DNA of 64,000 nt, taken from positions 1 to 64,000 of the forward strand of contig NZ_FCOM02000041.1 of the NCBI RefSeq assembly GCF_001544695.2, in the 5' to 3' direction. Shown here one piece after another: positions 1-9,595 of the stretch; within the stretch, counting starts at the first letter, position 1, and each line of letters begins with the position of its first letter. Source of the stretch: Caballeronia arvi (GTDB taxonomy: Bacteria; Pseudomonadota; Gammaproteobacteria; Burkholderiales; Burkholderiaceae). The notes beneath the pieces were generated by a model that ran no database searches, had not been told where the DNA came from, and saw only the letters and a program-made list of their open reading frames with translations. The position numbers and the translations under genes are program-made.

Positions 1-104
1 AGAACCCGGGCAAGGTGCCGCTCGAGATCATCGAAGTGCAGTCCGGCAGCTATCTCGGCGAAGACGACATCGTGCGCCTCGACGATAGCTATGGCCGGCA
101 CTGA
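1..104 (+). CDS. manC: Mannose-1-phosphate guanylyltransferase (C-terminal end only)
   Basis: The window opens inside a reading frame (codons from base 3) that ends in TGA at 102-104. The visible 33 residues include LEIIEVQSGSYLGEDDIVR and end DDSYGRH, the characteristic tail of type II phosphomannose isomerase / GDP-mannose pyrophosphorylase (ManC/CpsB), which makes GDP-mannose for exopolysaccharide. The rest of the gene lies left of the window. It is followed 50 bases later by a polyprenyl sugar transferase on the same strand, so the two probably share a transcript. Confidence 0.8.
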   Translation, partial: NPGKVPLEIIEVQSGSYLGEDDIVRLDDSYGRH

Positions 105-154
105 GTGGCCGTTCGAGGACAATAGTCATCAGCGACTTCACAAGGGGAAAGAAA

Positions 155-1534
155 ATGCGAGATTTTCAGGCATTTTTCATGCGCCTGTTTGACGTTGCCA
201 TGGTCCTCTGTGGCGCTGCTGTGGCCTCACAGATCAGATTCGCATACGTCGCCGAGCAAAGCTTCTACGTGGCATTCGTGGCGTTTGCCGCTGCATTCTC
301 GCTCGCGCTCTTTCCCAGTTTCGATGTGTACGGGTCCCCGCGAGGCCGCAGCGCCCTGGGCCTTGTAAGAGAAGTGTCGCTTGGATGGCTGATCGTGCAA
401 GGTTGTGCACTTGCGCTCATGTTCTCGCTACACCGCCTCGACGCTGTGTCGCGCCTCTGGTTTGCATACTGGACTGCGATATCCGGCGGTCTGATGATTG
501 TCGGGCGTCTGATTATCCACGCGATTATCGCGAATATGCACAATGCCGGAATGAGTCTGAATCACGTGGCGATCGTTGGATGCGGCGCACATTGCGATTC
601 GATCGTAGAGAAGATCGATCGTGCAAGATATTCGGGCTTCCGCGCGACTGTCGCGTTCAACGCAACGCCCGCTTCTGGGCACATCAATGCCAGGATACCG
701 GTATTCGAAGAACATGAAGCGTTTGTCGATTACGTGCGCAGCCACGACGTCCATGAAGTGTGGCTTGCGCTGCCGCTTTCACAAGAGCATACGATCCTGC
801 GCTTTGTCAATGCGTTCCGTGATGACCTTGTCAACTTGCGCTTCATTCCTGACGTGCGCAGTCTCGCCCTGTTCGAAAGTGGTGTGAGCCGCTTGCTCGA
901 TGTAGCGGCTATCGACCTCCTCGCGTCGCCTCTTTCCCGGGACGCCCGCTTGAAAAAAGAAATCTTCGATCGGGGTTTTGCATTAGCCGCACTTATAGTT
1001 CTTGCCCCGCTTTTGATCGGTATCGCGATCGCGGTGAAACTTAGTTCACCTGGCCCGGTTCTATTCAAGCAGCGTCGCAAAGGCGCGGACGGACGCATCT
1101 TCACGATCTACAAGTTCCGCTCCATGCGCCTGCATGCGCAAGACGCGGGAATCCTTCGTCAGGCTACGCGCAACGATCCGCGTGTAACCGGCGTCGGCGC
1201 ATTCCTTCGGCGCAGCAGTCTTGACGAGTTGCCGCAGTTTTTCAACGTCTTGTGCGGCGACATGTCGATAGTGGGGCCGCGTCCGCATGCATTAGAACAC
1301 GACGATTTATACCAGAAGGTGGTGCCTGGATACATTCATCGTTACAGGATCAAGCCCGGCATCACCGGCTGGGCTCAGGTGAATGGCTTTCGCGGAGAAA
1401 CAGACCGGATCGAAAAGATGGAGAAACGCGTCGCATGTGACCTTTATTACTTGTTAAACTGGTCTTTCGGATTAGACATGCGGATTATCGTTACAACAGT
1501 TTTTAAGGGACTACGAGGTACCAACGCTTATTAA
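155..1534 (+). CDS. Undecaprenyl-phosphate glucose phosphotransferase (WcaJ/GumD-like)
   Basis: 459 aa, the usual length for polyprenyl glycosylphosphotransferases that start exopolysaccharide repeat units by moving glucose-1-phosphate onto undecaprenyl phosphate in the inner membrane. Several hydrophobic segments fill roughly residues 8-120, a CoA-binding-like domain follows (about 130-240), and a last membrane segment (about 270-295) precedes the catalytic bacterial sugar transferase domain. That domain shows KFRSMR, DELPQFFNVLCGDMS, IVGPRPH and PGITGWAQVNGFRG, all family signatures. It starts with ATG after an AAGGGGAAAG ribosome site and follows manC. The exact sugar (glucose versus galactose) cannot be told from sequence. 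Confidence 0.9.
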   Translation: MRDFQAFFMRLFDVAMVLCGAAVASQIRFAYVAEQSFYVAFVAFAAAFSLALFPSFDVYGSPRGRSALGLVREVSLGWLIVQGCALALMFSLHRLDAVSRLWFAYWTAISGGLMIVGRLIIHAIIANMHNAGMSLNHVAIVGCGAHCDSIVEKIDRARYSGFRATVAFNATPASGHINARIPVFEEHEAFVDYVRSHDVHEVWLALPLSQEHTILRFVNAFRDDLVNLRFIPDVRSLALFESGVSRLLDVAAIDLLASPLSRDARLKKEIFDRGFALAALIVLAPLLIGIAIAVKLSSPGPVLFKQRRKGADGRIFTIYKFRSMRLHAQDAGILRQATRNDPRVTGVGAFLRRSSLDELPQFFNVLCGDMSIVGPRPHALEHDDLYQKVVPGYIHRYRIKPGITGWAQVNGFRGETDRIEKMEKRVACDLYYLLNWSFGLDMRIIVTTVFKGLRGTNAY

Positions 1535-2521
1535 TTAGCATGAGTGGGAAGCATCGTTTTTCACGACGCGGGGGTCACAGAGGACGCCGCTCAAGCAAGG
1601 CCCTGGAGTCTTCACATTCGATGAGTGGAGTGAGTGCAGCTTCGCTCTGGTCCGAGGCGATAAGGCATTTTGCATCCGCGAGTGGATCCCCGCATGACGG
1701 GGACGCTTCATGAAGCTAATGATCCGTTCGAATGACGTCTATAGCAATCGGATGTCACTCCGGCGCGTCGGCTGTAAAGCTTAGTTGAATCATGAGCTTT
1801 GGCGTTGAAGGCTACAATTAGTTAAAACATGGGGCACAACGCCTTGTCGCGACCGGCTTTAATGATCTTCCGGGTCGACCCACAAGAAGGAGGCGACAGA
1901 CTCGACTGTGCTAAATTGTTTCGCTCAATGTCGCAAGGGATAGGCTGTGAATTGGATGACACGCTTGTTAAAGACTGCGCGACGGAGACGAAGGCGCTCA
2001 AGCCATTGAGCGAAGAAGCTGTTCACGGCGCGCAAGAGACGGCGGCAATGACCGCGCTGATGCGAGCTATGGAGTCGACCGTGCATCAGCGGCATTCCGA
2101 TGGGCTGGCTGGCGATTCCAAGGCCTGTCGGCGACTCAAACATCGAGAATCTGACTACTCCCCACCACCGCAAGACGTCGTGAGCATGGAACGTCGCGAT
2201 CGGGAAGTCGCCCAGCGAACGCGGGCATCGTGCTGGTACCCGCGGAGCCGACTATATTGACGGGTAAGTCATCGCTCGAAGCGGCGTCCCGCGTGGCCAG
2301 CCCGATCGGAATGTCGATCCCGCCGAATCTCTTTTTTCTTAGTCTACCGAGTGGATTCGGGCTTTCGAAGCAATCGCTTGCTGCACCGCTCCCGATCGCT
2401 TAGGATCTAGAAAAGACAAATTTGTGGGCGTGATAGGGGCTCGTGCACCCGTTAAGTCCAGTCGATGATCCTCTTTCTTTTGCATTCCGCCAACAATGTC
2501 ACGTCGATATCCGGAGCCGTC
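1535..2521. other. Intergenic region with no convincing gene
   Basis: About 1 kb between the sugar transferase and the next small gene. A 143-codon open frame exists on the plus strand at 1829-2260 but has no recognisable motif, no good ribosome site, and a composition like translated non-coding DNA. No terminator with a clear T-run follows the sugar transferase. I see nothing else that can be supported. Confidence 0.4.
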
Positions 2522-2809
2522 ATGTATCAAAGTGAGGAGTACGATGGGTGGAACATTCAAATTACCACGGTTAACCAGGGCGGAATTATCACGGCGATCG
2601 CAATAATCAACCGAGAAAACCTCGAGTTCCGGTTCGAAAACTTCGCTGATGCAGACACAGAACGCGCCTCGGCCGCGCGCGCAGGCGTCTGGTTGCGCGG
2701 TTGGTTAGACCTGAATCAATTAACTGGCGTGACGGCGGTAGGAGCCTCATCCCGTATTGATCAACAACCAGCGAAAAATCAGCGCCGTTTAATAGACGAA
2801 CGTTATTAG
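2522..2809 (+). CDS. Small hypothetical protein
   Basis: 95 aa from an ATG preceded by GGAG eight bases upstream; a longer in-frame start at 2465 exists but has no ribosome site. The protein begins MYQSEEYDGWNIQITTV and alternates short beta-like stretches, then has an alanine/arginine segment followed by a tryptophan-rich helix (WLRGWLDLNQ). This pattern (a compact beta sheet followed by a helix) is seen in small Burkholderia proteins of unknown function. It stands alone between the exopolysaccharide genes. No function is proposed. Confidence 0.5.
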   Translation: MYQSEEYDGWNIQITTVNQGGIITAIAIINRENLEFRFENFADADTERASAARAGVWLRGWLDLNQLTGVTAVGASSRIDQQPAKNQRRLIDERY

Positions 2810-3009
2810 CTAACTTCTAACGAAAAGGCGACCTAAGCCGTACTTTAGTAGGGACGTCGGAATCAATCCTTCGAACTGTGGCGCGACTCTGGAAACTTTA
2901 CACAGCGACAGCACAGATTACAGAGTGGCAGCGTCCTTACCGTCTTGCAGGTCAGACAGCAACGCGCTACGACGCCACGTGCGCTTTGACGATTGCTGTC
3001 ATTGACCAG

Positions 3010-3207
3010 TCAATGCTGACCTTCACTGCGCGGACGCATCCCTTCGCCACGACTACTTGGTGGATTTCGCAGAGGAAGCGCGGCATGGAAAATCAAGAGT
3101 AAGGTTCGTAAGTCCTTAAGTGGGACGGCGAGTGTTTGCACTCCCAAACGCTCGGCCTGTTCGACGAGATTCCGCACCTCTTCGATTGACTCTTCGTTCG
3201 ATTTCAT
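3010..3207 (-). CDS. Possible small hypothetical protein
   Basis: 65 codons starting MKSNEESIEEVRNLVEQAER, which predicts an amphipathic helix, after a GGAAG ribosome site. The C-terminal third is arginine- and proline-rich and less protein-like, so the frame could be fortuitous. It lies just upstream of the leftward glycosyltransferase gene's tail. No family recognised. Confidence 0.3.
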   Translation of the reverse strand: MKSNEESIEEVRNLVEQAERLGVQTLAVPLKDLRTLLLIFHAALPLRNPPSSRGEGMRPRSEGQH

Positions 3208-3290
3208 TTCATCGCTTCCGTGTGAGTGCTACTTTGGCTCTTAAGTGCAGCTCAGATACGACGTTATACTAAATAGCTGAGATCGACTAC

Positions 3291-4487
3291 CTAAAGCACC
3301 GGGCGATTCAACGCGCAATTTTGGCCAGTTTTTGTGGCAGCATCAGGCGCTGCACCTAGAGGGTTGGCCTGCCGCCGCGTATCTAGTTCAGCAAGATCTT
3401 TCAGCGCCGCATCCCAACTGAAGCGGGCCGCATCCCTGAGTGCTGAGGCATGCAGCGCTTCCCATGCTCGAACGGAGCTGGCACATCGAACTTGATCAAG
3501 GAAATTGTCGGTGGTGTAGTATATTGAACTATCATCGAGCGCCGTGTCTTTTCGCCATGCAGGAGTTAGCACGGGTACGCCATAAGAGATGTATTCCAGG
3601 TGTTTAGACGAGAAACTATGTCGACGCAACTCATCGTTGCTGATGGTGACCAAGCCAAACTGATAATCCGCAATGACATCGGTCGACGGCGCATAGCCCT
3701 TATAGTTGATCTTCAAATCGGCTGGTGGCTCTGGTCCGCCATAGACGTCCAGCGAGGGACACAGTTTGCACAACTGCGCCAGCAATTCGAGGTTGACCCA
3801 ATAACCGCCTAGATAACCGAGGAAGATAATCTTTGGCTGCTCATTGTAGCGCGCGATTCTCGTCTTACGATGTGTGCCGTATGTAATTGGTAAGAAATTG
3901 TCGCCACAATATTTTTTTTCGCGAACGAAATCAGCGTACGTATGCCAATGAAACGACAGGTGGTCGGCCGCGGCGTAAGCGGCCACTTCTACACTTTTCA
4001 GTCTCTCGTAGCCGGAAATGTTCAATTCTTTACCGTAAAAGAGTTCTTCGGCAAACGGCGACGGTAGGTCCAGAATCTGCACAGTGGCTATTCGATCTCC
4101 AAGTGTCACTGCCTCGTCGGGATTGCTTTCGCAAATCAGCAGGTCGAATTTGTCATGCTCGGCTAATACCTTCTGCAAAACGCGCCCCCTGATTAAAGTC
4201 ATCCGCCACAGGAGTCCGGACTTAGCCACTCGGTCTATCGGGCTGCCAAGCCGCTTAGCGAGAGCAAGGATCGCCTCGTAAAAATACAGTTCGAGTTTGA
4301 GAGGCTGCATGGCCGGCAGGCGCCGGCGAAAGCCCGTTTTCGCCATGCGCGATATTTTTCCCGATTCGAATATAAGCACGGAGGAGTAACCGTGTCGCTT
4401 GAGGAATGATTCGATCTCCTTAGGTTTTATCCCGTTAGCAAAAGCGTCTTGCAAACAGATAATGACTGCCCGCTTGGATCCGCTCAT
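3291..4487 (-). CDS. Glycosyltransferase, GT-B fold
   Basis: 398 aa. The N-terminal half carries a nucleotide-fold-like start (RAVIICLQDAFANGI) and the C-terminal half has strand-turn segments IIFLGYLGGYW and LDVYGGPEPP, then SSKHLEYISYGVPVLTP, the conserved acceptor/donor site region of GT-B retaining glycosyltransferases where the glutamate contacts the nucleotide sugar. It has no membrane segment and would act at the cytoplasmic face, adding a sugar to the lipid-linked repeat unit. It sits in the leftward half of the exopolysaccharide locus just downstream of an FkbM methyltransferase. The sugar specificity is unknown; GumK-like glucuronosyl transfer is one possibility but is not shown by the sequence. 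Confidence 0.75.
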   Translation of the reverse strand: MSGSKRAVIICLQDAFANGIKPKEIESFLKRHGYSSVLIFESGKISRMAKTGFRRRLPAMQPLKLELYFYEAILALAKRLGSPIDRVAKSGLLWRMTLIRGRVLQKVLAEHDKFDLLICESNPDEAVTLGDRIATVQILDLPSPFAEELFYGKELNISGYERLKSVEVAAYAAADHLSFHWHTYADFVREKKYCGDNFLPITYGTHRKTRIARYNEQPKIIFLGYLGGYWVNLELLAQLCKLCPSLDVYGGPEPPADLKINYKGYAPSTDVIADYQFGLVTISNDELRRHSFSSKHLEYISYGVPVLTPAWRKDTALDDSSIYYTTDNFLDQVRCASSVRAWEALHASALRDAARFSWDAALKDLAELDTRRQANPLGAAPDAATKTGQNCALNRPVL

Positions 4488-4576
4488 AAGTGCCTCTTTC
4501 CGGCGAAGGTTGCAAGGGGCGTGGATGCGCTCAGCGTGGGATGGTTACCAAGAGCGGCCACGCCAGAAGCGGATCC

Positions 4577-5365
4577 TCAAACTTTATACGGTGCTTCTTG
4601 GACCACAAGGTCGGAGCGAATCATCACGCAATCCGTTTCCAGAAGACGGGGGAAATGCCCTGCATTGTTTGGCACGAACGCACTCAAAACAAAGCCACAT
4701 CGCTCGTATTCGGTGAGCGCATCACGAAAGTCAACCGAGGCAGTATATAGCTTTGCGATTGACAACTCGCTCTGTAATCCCACAAACGAGCGAATCACAT
4801 CGTGCGAAGCCTTGACGATATTCACATCAAAGCCCTGAGTATCCATTTTTAGAAAGGGTCTCGAGAATCCATATTCGTCGCGCAGCTTCTTCAGCATGGT
4901 CCCCAGAAGTTCTGTCCGGACCGTGACCGTTTCCGCAATTGAGTTCATTTCTTTAAACAATGAAACTTCGTCGTGCCTAGGAACACTTAGTGAACTGAAC
5001 TCACTTTGCTGCATTACGTTGAATTGCGCTTCCCCGTCAGCGTCCGCTATCGCGACCTCAATTACCTTCCATTTATCGTCTCCCGCGGATCGCTCGCGAG
5101 CGACTCGCGCGTCATGAGGGCTTGGCTCGAAGGAGAATATTAAACCCTTGTACCCGGCTCTCTTTCGCAACATTTGCGCGTATTGGCCTTGGTTCGCGCC
5201 GATGTCAAACACGCAATCTACGTCTAGATAGGAGAACAGGCGGGTTAGATGAGCATGTTCCCAGGTTTGGTAGAGCTTCCTTCTGTCCAGAATCGAAAAA
5301 TTCTTGACAAACGAGATGATTCGGGTGGGATCAGAAAAGGCTCGTTGGATTGAATGTGCTTGCAT
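4577..5365 (-). CDS. FkbM-family methyltransferase
   Basis: 262 aa. The SAM-binding motif DIGANQG lies at about residues 54-60, followed by FSFEPSP and, further on, LKMDTQGFDVNIVKAS, both characteristic of the FkbM/Methyltransf_21 family of sugar O-methyltransferases. The start at 5365 is chosen because a perfect AGGAGGT lies nine bases upstream; an upstream start at 5404 would place this sequence inside the coding region. It is followed on the same strand by the glycosyltransferase, with 89 bases between. It probably methylates a hydroxyl of the exopolysaccharide repeat unit; the acceptor is not known. Confidence 0.85.
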   Translation of the reverse strand: MQAHSIQRAFSDPTRIISFVKNFSILDRRKLYQTWEHAHLTRLFSYLDVDCVFDIGANQGQYAQMLRKRAGYKGLIFSFEPSPHDARVARERSAGDDKWKVIEVAIADADGEAQFNVMQQSEFSSLSVPRHDEVSLFKEMNSIAETVTVRTELLGTMLKKLRDEYGFSRPFLKMDTQGFDVNIVKASHDVIRSFVGLQSELSIAKLYTASVDFRDALTEYERCGFVLSAFVPNNAGHFPRLLETDCVMIRSDLVVQEAPYKV

Positions 5366-5816
5366 GTAAACGATACCTCCTGTGAAGGACCATCGCCGTC
5401 CCACGCCGTAGCATAGGCGGGAAGCTTGCGTAGGTATAGGGACTTTTCGTGTTTGATACGTATGCGGAAATGCGGCAGAGAAGATTTCGTCTGCGTAGCT
5501 TTCGATATTCGAATAGGGAGAGAAGGATTTTTGTTTTTGGACCCGACGTTAGGCGCAAAGAGTGAAGTCTACGGTCCCGCCACCAGCCTTGCACATCACT
5601 GCGATATTCAATGCCCGTAGGCAGAGCCCAGCCGTAGGAGACATTCTCGGCCAGGACGCAGCAAGACCCGCGCATCGACCGTGTTGCACAAGGTCCTAAC
5701 GCTGAACATGATCCCGATGCTTAGTGGCGAATTCGCTTGGCTCATCATATGTATGTGATCCTACTGCGCAAATCGAATGCAAGCGCAGAATTGTTTGTTT
5801 GACACTGTGATCACCC
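5366..5816. other. Intergenic region upstream of the FkbM gene
   Basis: About 450 bases between two leftward genes. Apart from the FkbM ribosome site at 5375-5381 I see no gene, terminator or clear promoter. Confidence 0.4.
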
Positions 5817-7625
5817 TCAAAAAGGCATGGAAGCGCGCCTTCGCCGCGCGGCAACTCTGCCGACGTAGGTGCGCGTCGGTTCCTCACTGGGACCCGGCAT
5901 AGCGTTGAGAATGACGCCGATGGTATTCGCCCCAATCCGATCCAGCTGCTTCACCGTCTCGTCGAGCTCGCGCTCGACGCGCGGGCCGGAATCTGCAACC
6001 AACACTGTCGAGCCTGCAAGCGGCGCAGCCAAGCAGGCGTCATTGGCCAAGAGCATCGCAGGCGTGTCGATGATGATGAGGTCGTAGCGGGGTGCCAGTT
6101 GTCGCAGCAATTGCGCCAGACGTCCATTGGCGAGCAATTGCACAGGATCGGTAAGCAAGTCGCCTGCCGGGATGACGTCGAGGCCGCCGGACGTACCGAC
6201 CGAGCGGATCACGCGGTCGACGTCGACTTGGCCGTCGAGTACTTGCGCGAGTCCTGTCCTTCCCGAGAGCCCGAACAGAAAGCCGATTCGGCCGCGGCGC
6301 AAATCGCCATCCATGAGGAGCACGCGTTTGCCGGCCGCGGTATTGATGCCCGCCAGATTGACGGCCACAAACGTTTTGCCTGAGCGCGGCGCAGGGCCCG
6401 TCACGACAAGCACCTTGCGTTTCCATGGCGCAGAGGCGAATCTGATCGTTTTTTTTCGCCTGAAGTCGGAGCGTCCGAGAGGCGACAGTACAAAGCGCTC
6501 CTGCATGAACCATGTGCGTTTTGCACGAAAGGCTGCAAACCTGGGCCAATACAAAATCAAGTATGCGATGCACACGAACGATGACACGGTGGTAAGGCTG
6601 ACCGTCGACGTGAGCAGAAGCAGCAACAGCATGACGAAGCCGTCGCTCGCGGTGAATGCGACGACTCCAAACAAAAGCAGCGCGCTGAACAACCCCATCT
6701 CTGCGACGTTTGCAGGAAGGCCGGCGAATGGAACGCCCGAGGAGAGCTCATACTCGATCAGACGGAAGGACGGCATATACATGTAATGCGAGCGCACATA
6801 CTCAGCGGTCACGCCTCCCAATAGATCCTCCAGTTTTTCTTGAAGCATAAAGGGATATCCACCGAGCCGGTGCGAAAACGTCGTTGACCCAAAGAACGTG
6901 TGACTTTCGAGATAGAGGCCGGTCAAGCCGACCACGCCGATGAACACGGTGAGGACCAAAAGCGGATGGATGAGGCGTAGCTTTTGACGGAAGGGAAAAA
7001 GCGCCAGGAAGATAAAGATAAACAGCGACGACTTTGAGAAACAGATGAAAAGCCCGACGCAATACATCGCGACAATCCTCTTGTTGACCTTCTCGGTCAG
7101 TAGGTGAGCAATCAGCGAGGAGACGAGCAACGAGGAGAAGAAGCCGGCTTCCCGGGAGAATCCAGAAGCCCGCGCAAAGTAGAAGATCTCGTAAAAGTTC
7201 GAGTACGTCGCCGTTGCATATTGTCCCCATATTGTTCGCGCCAAAAGGGTCGGGCCAAGCTGCGCTGCGAGCCCCTTGTCGACGTAATAAAGTCCGAATT
7301 GCACGATTGCGAACGCGACATTGATTGCCATCCAGTGATGCAGATAGCAAATGTGACGTCCCATCGTATACATCAGGTAACCAATACAGATGGCAATGGA
7401 TACGACCCGAACCGCGACGCTTGGTGATCCCAGAAGACTGACGGCCACGGCGACGAGCAGCGGACCGCTCCAACTGCGCGCCGTTGAGGTCAAGAATCGA
7501 AGGAAGGAAGGGTCTAAAAAGGGGACGAAGAGATAAAAATAGATCGTAAAGCCGTTGACTCGCGGATTGAAAATCACGCAAGTGAAGAACATGTAGAAGA
7601 GTATCGAAACGATTCTTGAGTACAT
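5817..7625 (-). CDS. Polysaccharide polymerase-like membrane domain fused to a BY-kinase (Wzc C-terminal-like) domain
   Basis: 602 aa in one uninterrupted frame. Residues 1-365 are about ten hydrophobic segments with the look of a Wzy/EpsE-type polymerase or O-antigen ligase (for example YCVGLFICFSKSSLFIFIF near 188-206). Residues 400-590 are a tyrosine-autokinase-type ATPase: Walker A GPAPRSGKT (410-418), Walker A' VLLMDGD (435-441), Walker B DLIIIDTP (515-522). Compared with the full Wzc in this locus it lacks the EALRAVHASL-type oligomerisation helix before Walker A and has one tyrosine (TRTYVG) in place of the tail cluster. The start at 7625 is chosen because GAGG lies five bases upstream; the ORF extends to 7715. 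I know of no standard family with this order, so the arrangement is likely a fusion coupling polymerisation to kinase control. A missed frameshift or sequencing error joining two genes is the main alternative. Confidence 0.75.
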   Translation of the reverse strand: MYSRIVSILFYMFFTCVIFNPRVNGFTIYFYLFVPFLDPSFLRFLTSTARSWSGPLLVAVAVSLLGSPSVAVRVVSIAICIGYLMYTMGRHICYLHHWMAINVAFAIVQFGLYYVDKGLAAQLGPTLLARTIWGQYATATYSNFYEIFYFARASGFSREAGFFSSLLVSSLIAHLLTEKVNKRIVAMYCVGLFICFSKSSLFIFIFLALFPFRQKLRLIHPLLVLTVFIGVVGLTGLYLESHTFFGSTTFSHRLGGYPFMLQEKLEDLLGGVTAEYVRSHYMYMPSFRLIEYELSSGVPFAGLPANVAEMGLFSALLLFGVVAFTASDGFVMLLLLLLTSTVSLTTVSSFVCIAYLILYWPRFAAFRAKRTWFMQERFVLSPLGRSDFRRKKTIRFASAPWKRKVLVVTGPAPRSGKTFVAVNLAGINTAAGKRVLLMDGDLRRGRIGFLFGLSGRTGLAQVLDGQVDVDRVIRSVGTSGGLDVIPAGDLLTDPVQLLANGRLAQLLRQLAPRYDLIIIDTPAMLLANDACLAAPLAGSTVLVADSGPRVERELDETVKQLDRIGANTIGVILNAMPGPSEEPTRTYVGRVAARRRRASMPF

Positions 7626-8129
7626 GAGTTCCTCGTATCGGCCATTGTCTGTCCGACCCCGTCGTGGCGCCGCAGCTAAATTCAAATCATCGTATGAATC
7701 AAAACCTGTACACAAGCGACAGTGGCTTTAATGTCTGATAAGTCCTACGAAGCGACATGTAGGACAGCGCGTCCGACATCAAAATCGTCGATGTAGAAGC
7801 ACCGTTGCCCGGCTTGAACTGCCGATCAAATTCGTTCCCTCCTTTGGACCCGCCGCGGTGCGTCTGCATTCGTTGCGTCACGATGTAGTCCATCTCTTTG
7901 CAGGTACATAGCGTGCCGACTTGCAAATTTCCAACGATCACACTTCCTGATACCCGTATAAGCGAACGTCTGTTCCTCTGCTGCAATCATCTGAAGTAAT
8001 TTTCTCTCCTTACGATATGAATAAAGCGCGTGTTTCCTTTTTTCCTTATCGGTTACATTCAGAAACGTTTGTGGGCTATTTCGGACCATATACTGCGGCT
8101 CCTTTTAGCGAAACACGAACCTTTTCGAC
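7626..8129. other. Divergent intergenic region
   Basis: About 500 bases between the leftward polymerase-kinase gene and the rightward hydrolase; promoters for both should lie here. Overlapping short frames on the minus strand (up to 95 codons) have no motif and no ribosome site and are not called. Confidence 0.4.
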
Positions 8130-9521
8130 GTGTCCTTCAAATCCTTCCCCCAACAGCAGGAGCAGGTATCGCCTGCCATTAATGACTCCGTACCACCGAT
8201 ATCGCGTAGAAACTTCCTGTCTCTCCTGATGGCAAGCGCCGGCAGCGTCGCTCTGTCGGCGTGCGGTGGTGGTGGTGGCAATGGTTCTGCTACGGACGAC
8301 ATCGCAAACACCGAAAAGGGCGTGGCCAAGGCCGCCTCGGCAAGCGGAACGGCCATTCCCCCAGCAACATCGATCACCGACTCCTCGGGCAACGTCTGGA
8401 CGCTCGTCAACGGTCGCGTGACTCGCAACGGGACCGGCCTGATGACAGGCTCCCCAGTCGCTTTGGTCCTCATTGTTTACTACAACGGCACGATCTACGC
8501 GCAGAGTTCGGCGGGTATCTGGTACAGAAACGGCAGCCCTTGGACGAACCTCGGCACCGCCGATCCGCGTGGCACAGCCTCGGCGCCCAACACCTCGCTT
8601 TTTTACGGCATGAACGGCCACATGGCGTGGGACAGCGGCATTTACAACACCATGTCGGCCGCCGCGCAGCTTGCGATCCTCAGGGATTTGGGCGTCACGA
8701 ACTACCGCGCCGACGTGGCTTCTGTCGGGATGGCGAAGATTCTCGCAAATGCTCTGACGGGCCCGTTCAAAAACAGCGGCGTTTCCATTCTGCCGGTGCT
8801 CAATCCGGCGTCGATCGGCTGGAATTGTTCGATGAGCGAGTCGGCGGCGTATACGCTTGGCTATAACCTCGCGACCACCGTTACGACGCCTCTCAAAGGT
8901 CTGGTGAAATACATCGAATGCGGCAACGAGCTCGAAGTGCCCGTGCGGACCAGTGGCGATGGGCACAGCACTAACAACTACGATTCCGCATCGTGGCTTC
9001 CATTCCGTGGCGTGATCCGGGGCATGATCGACGGTGTCCGCGCCATCGACCCGACGATCAAAGTCGGCGTGAACGTCGGCTATCCGCTCGCTTTCCGTGC
9101 GCTGCAGATGCTGTGGAACGGTATCACCCCAAATGGCACGGTCAACGGTGTGAGCGGCGCGGCAACAGTTCGCTGGGACATCACCTGCTACCACTGGTAT
9201 GAAAGCTCGGGCGATGCGCTTTGCGGTTGGATCAATAACCAGTGCTTCGATGTTCTCCAGGCGCTGAAGGATTCGTTCGGCGTGCCCATCTGGCTGACCG
9301 AGTGGGGCTGGCACGGCCCGACCGATACGCCGGATCAGCAAGCTGCGTATGTCACCAAGGCCTTGACGGAATATAAGTCGGTCAAGGACAAATACAACCT
9401 CCAGTCCGTGATGATGTATGCGTTGATCGACGACTCCTTCGGGCTGTTGAAGAACGACGGCGTCACGAAGTCGCCGGCCTACGCCGCCTTCAAGAACTTC
9501 GTCAAGGCAAATCCGGCGTAA
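8130..9521 (+). CDS. Secreted lipoprotein glycoside hydrolase, (beta/alpha)8 clan A-like
   Basis: 463 aa from a GTG codon; there is no clear ribosome site, so the start is uncertain. The N-terminus has a twin-arginine motif SRRNFL (25-30), a hydrophobic stretch and a lipobox LSAC with Cys45, followed by a glycine-rich linker, so export by Tat and lipidation are likely. The C-terminal half fits a clan GH-A hydrolase: GNELE puts the acid/base Glu at 267 (after an Asn) and WLTEWGWHG puts the nucleophile at Glu391. It lies among exopolysaccharide genes and converges on a second hydrolase, so it probably trims or releases the locus polysaccharide at the envelope. The precise GH family was not determined. 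Confidence 0.75.
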   Translation: MSFKSFPQQQEQVSPAINDSVPPISRRNFLSLLMASAGSVALSACGGGGGNGSATDDIANTEKGVAKAASASGTAIPPATSITDSSGNVWTLVNGRVTRNGTGLMTGSPVALVLIVYYNGTIYAQSSAGIWYRNGSPWTNLGTADPRGTASAPNTSLFYGMNGHMAWDSGIYNTMSAAAQLAILRDLGVTNYRADVASVGMAKILANALTGPFKNSGVSILPVLNPASIGWNCSMSESAAYTLGYNLATTVTTPLKGLVKYIECGNELEVPVRTSGDGHSTNNYDSASWLPFRGVIRGMIDGVRAIDPTIKVGVNVGYPLAFRALQMLWNGITPNGTVNGVSGAATVRWDITCYHWYESSGDALCGWINNQCFDVLQALKDSFGVPIWLTEWGWHGPTDTPDQQAAYVTKALTEYKSVKDKYNLQSVMMYALIDDSFGLLKNDGVTKSPAYAAFKNFVKANPA

Positions 9522-9539
9522 GCGCAAGTCGGAACGAAG

Positions 9540-9572
9540 CGCTCCGGCTTGCGGTATGCCGGAGCGTTTTTT
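9540..9572. terminator. Rho-independent terminator between convergent hydrolase genes
   Basis: A nine-base-pair stem (CGCTCCGGC / GCCGGAGCG) with a nine-base loop, followed on the plus strand by TTTTTT. It lies 19 bases after the stop of the rightward hydrolase and 24 bases before the end of the leftward one. The T-run makes it a plus-strand terminator. Confidence 0.85.
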
Positions 9573-9595
9573 CATGGCTTTGCGTCCATATCGCC

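Noticed and set aside
1829..2260. 143-codon frame on the plus strand
   Set aside because: No ribosome site, no motif and a composition like translated non-coding DNA.
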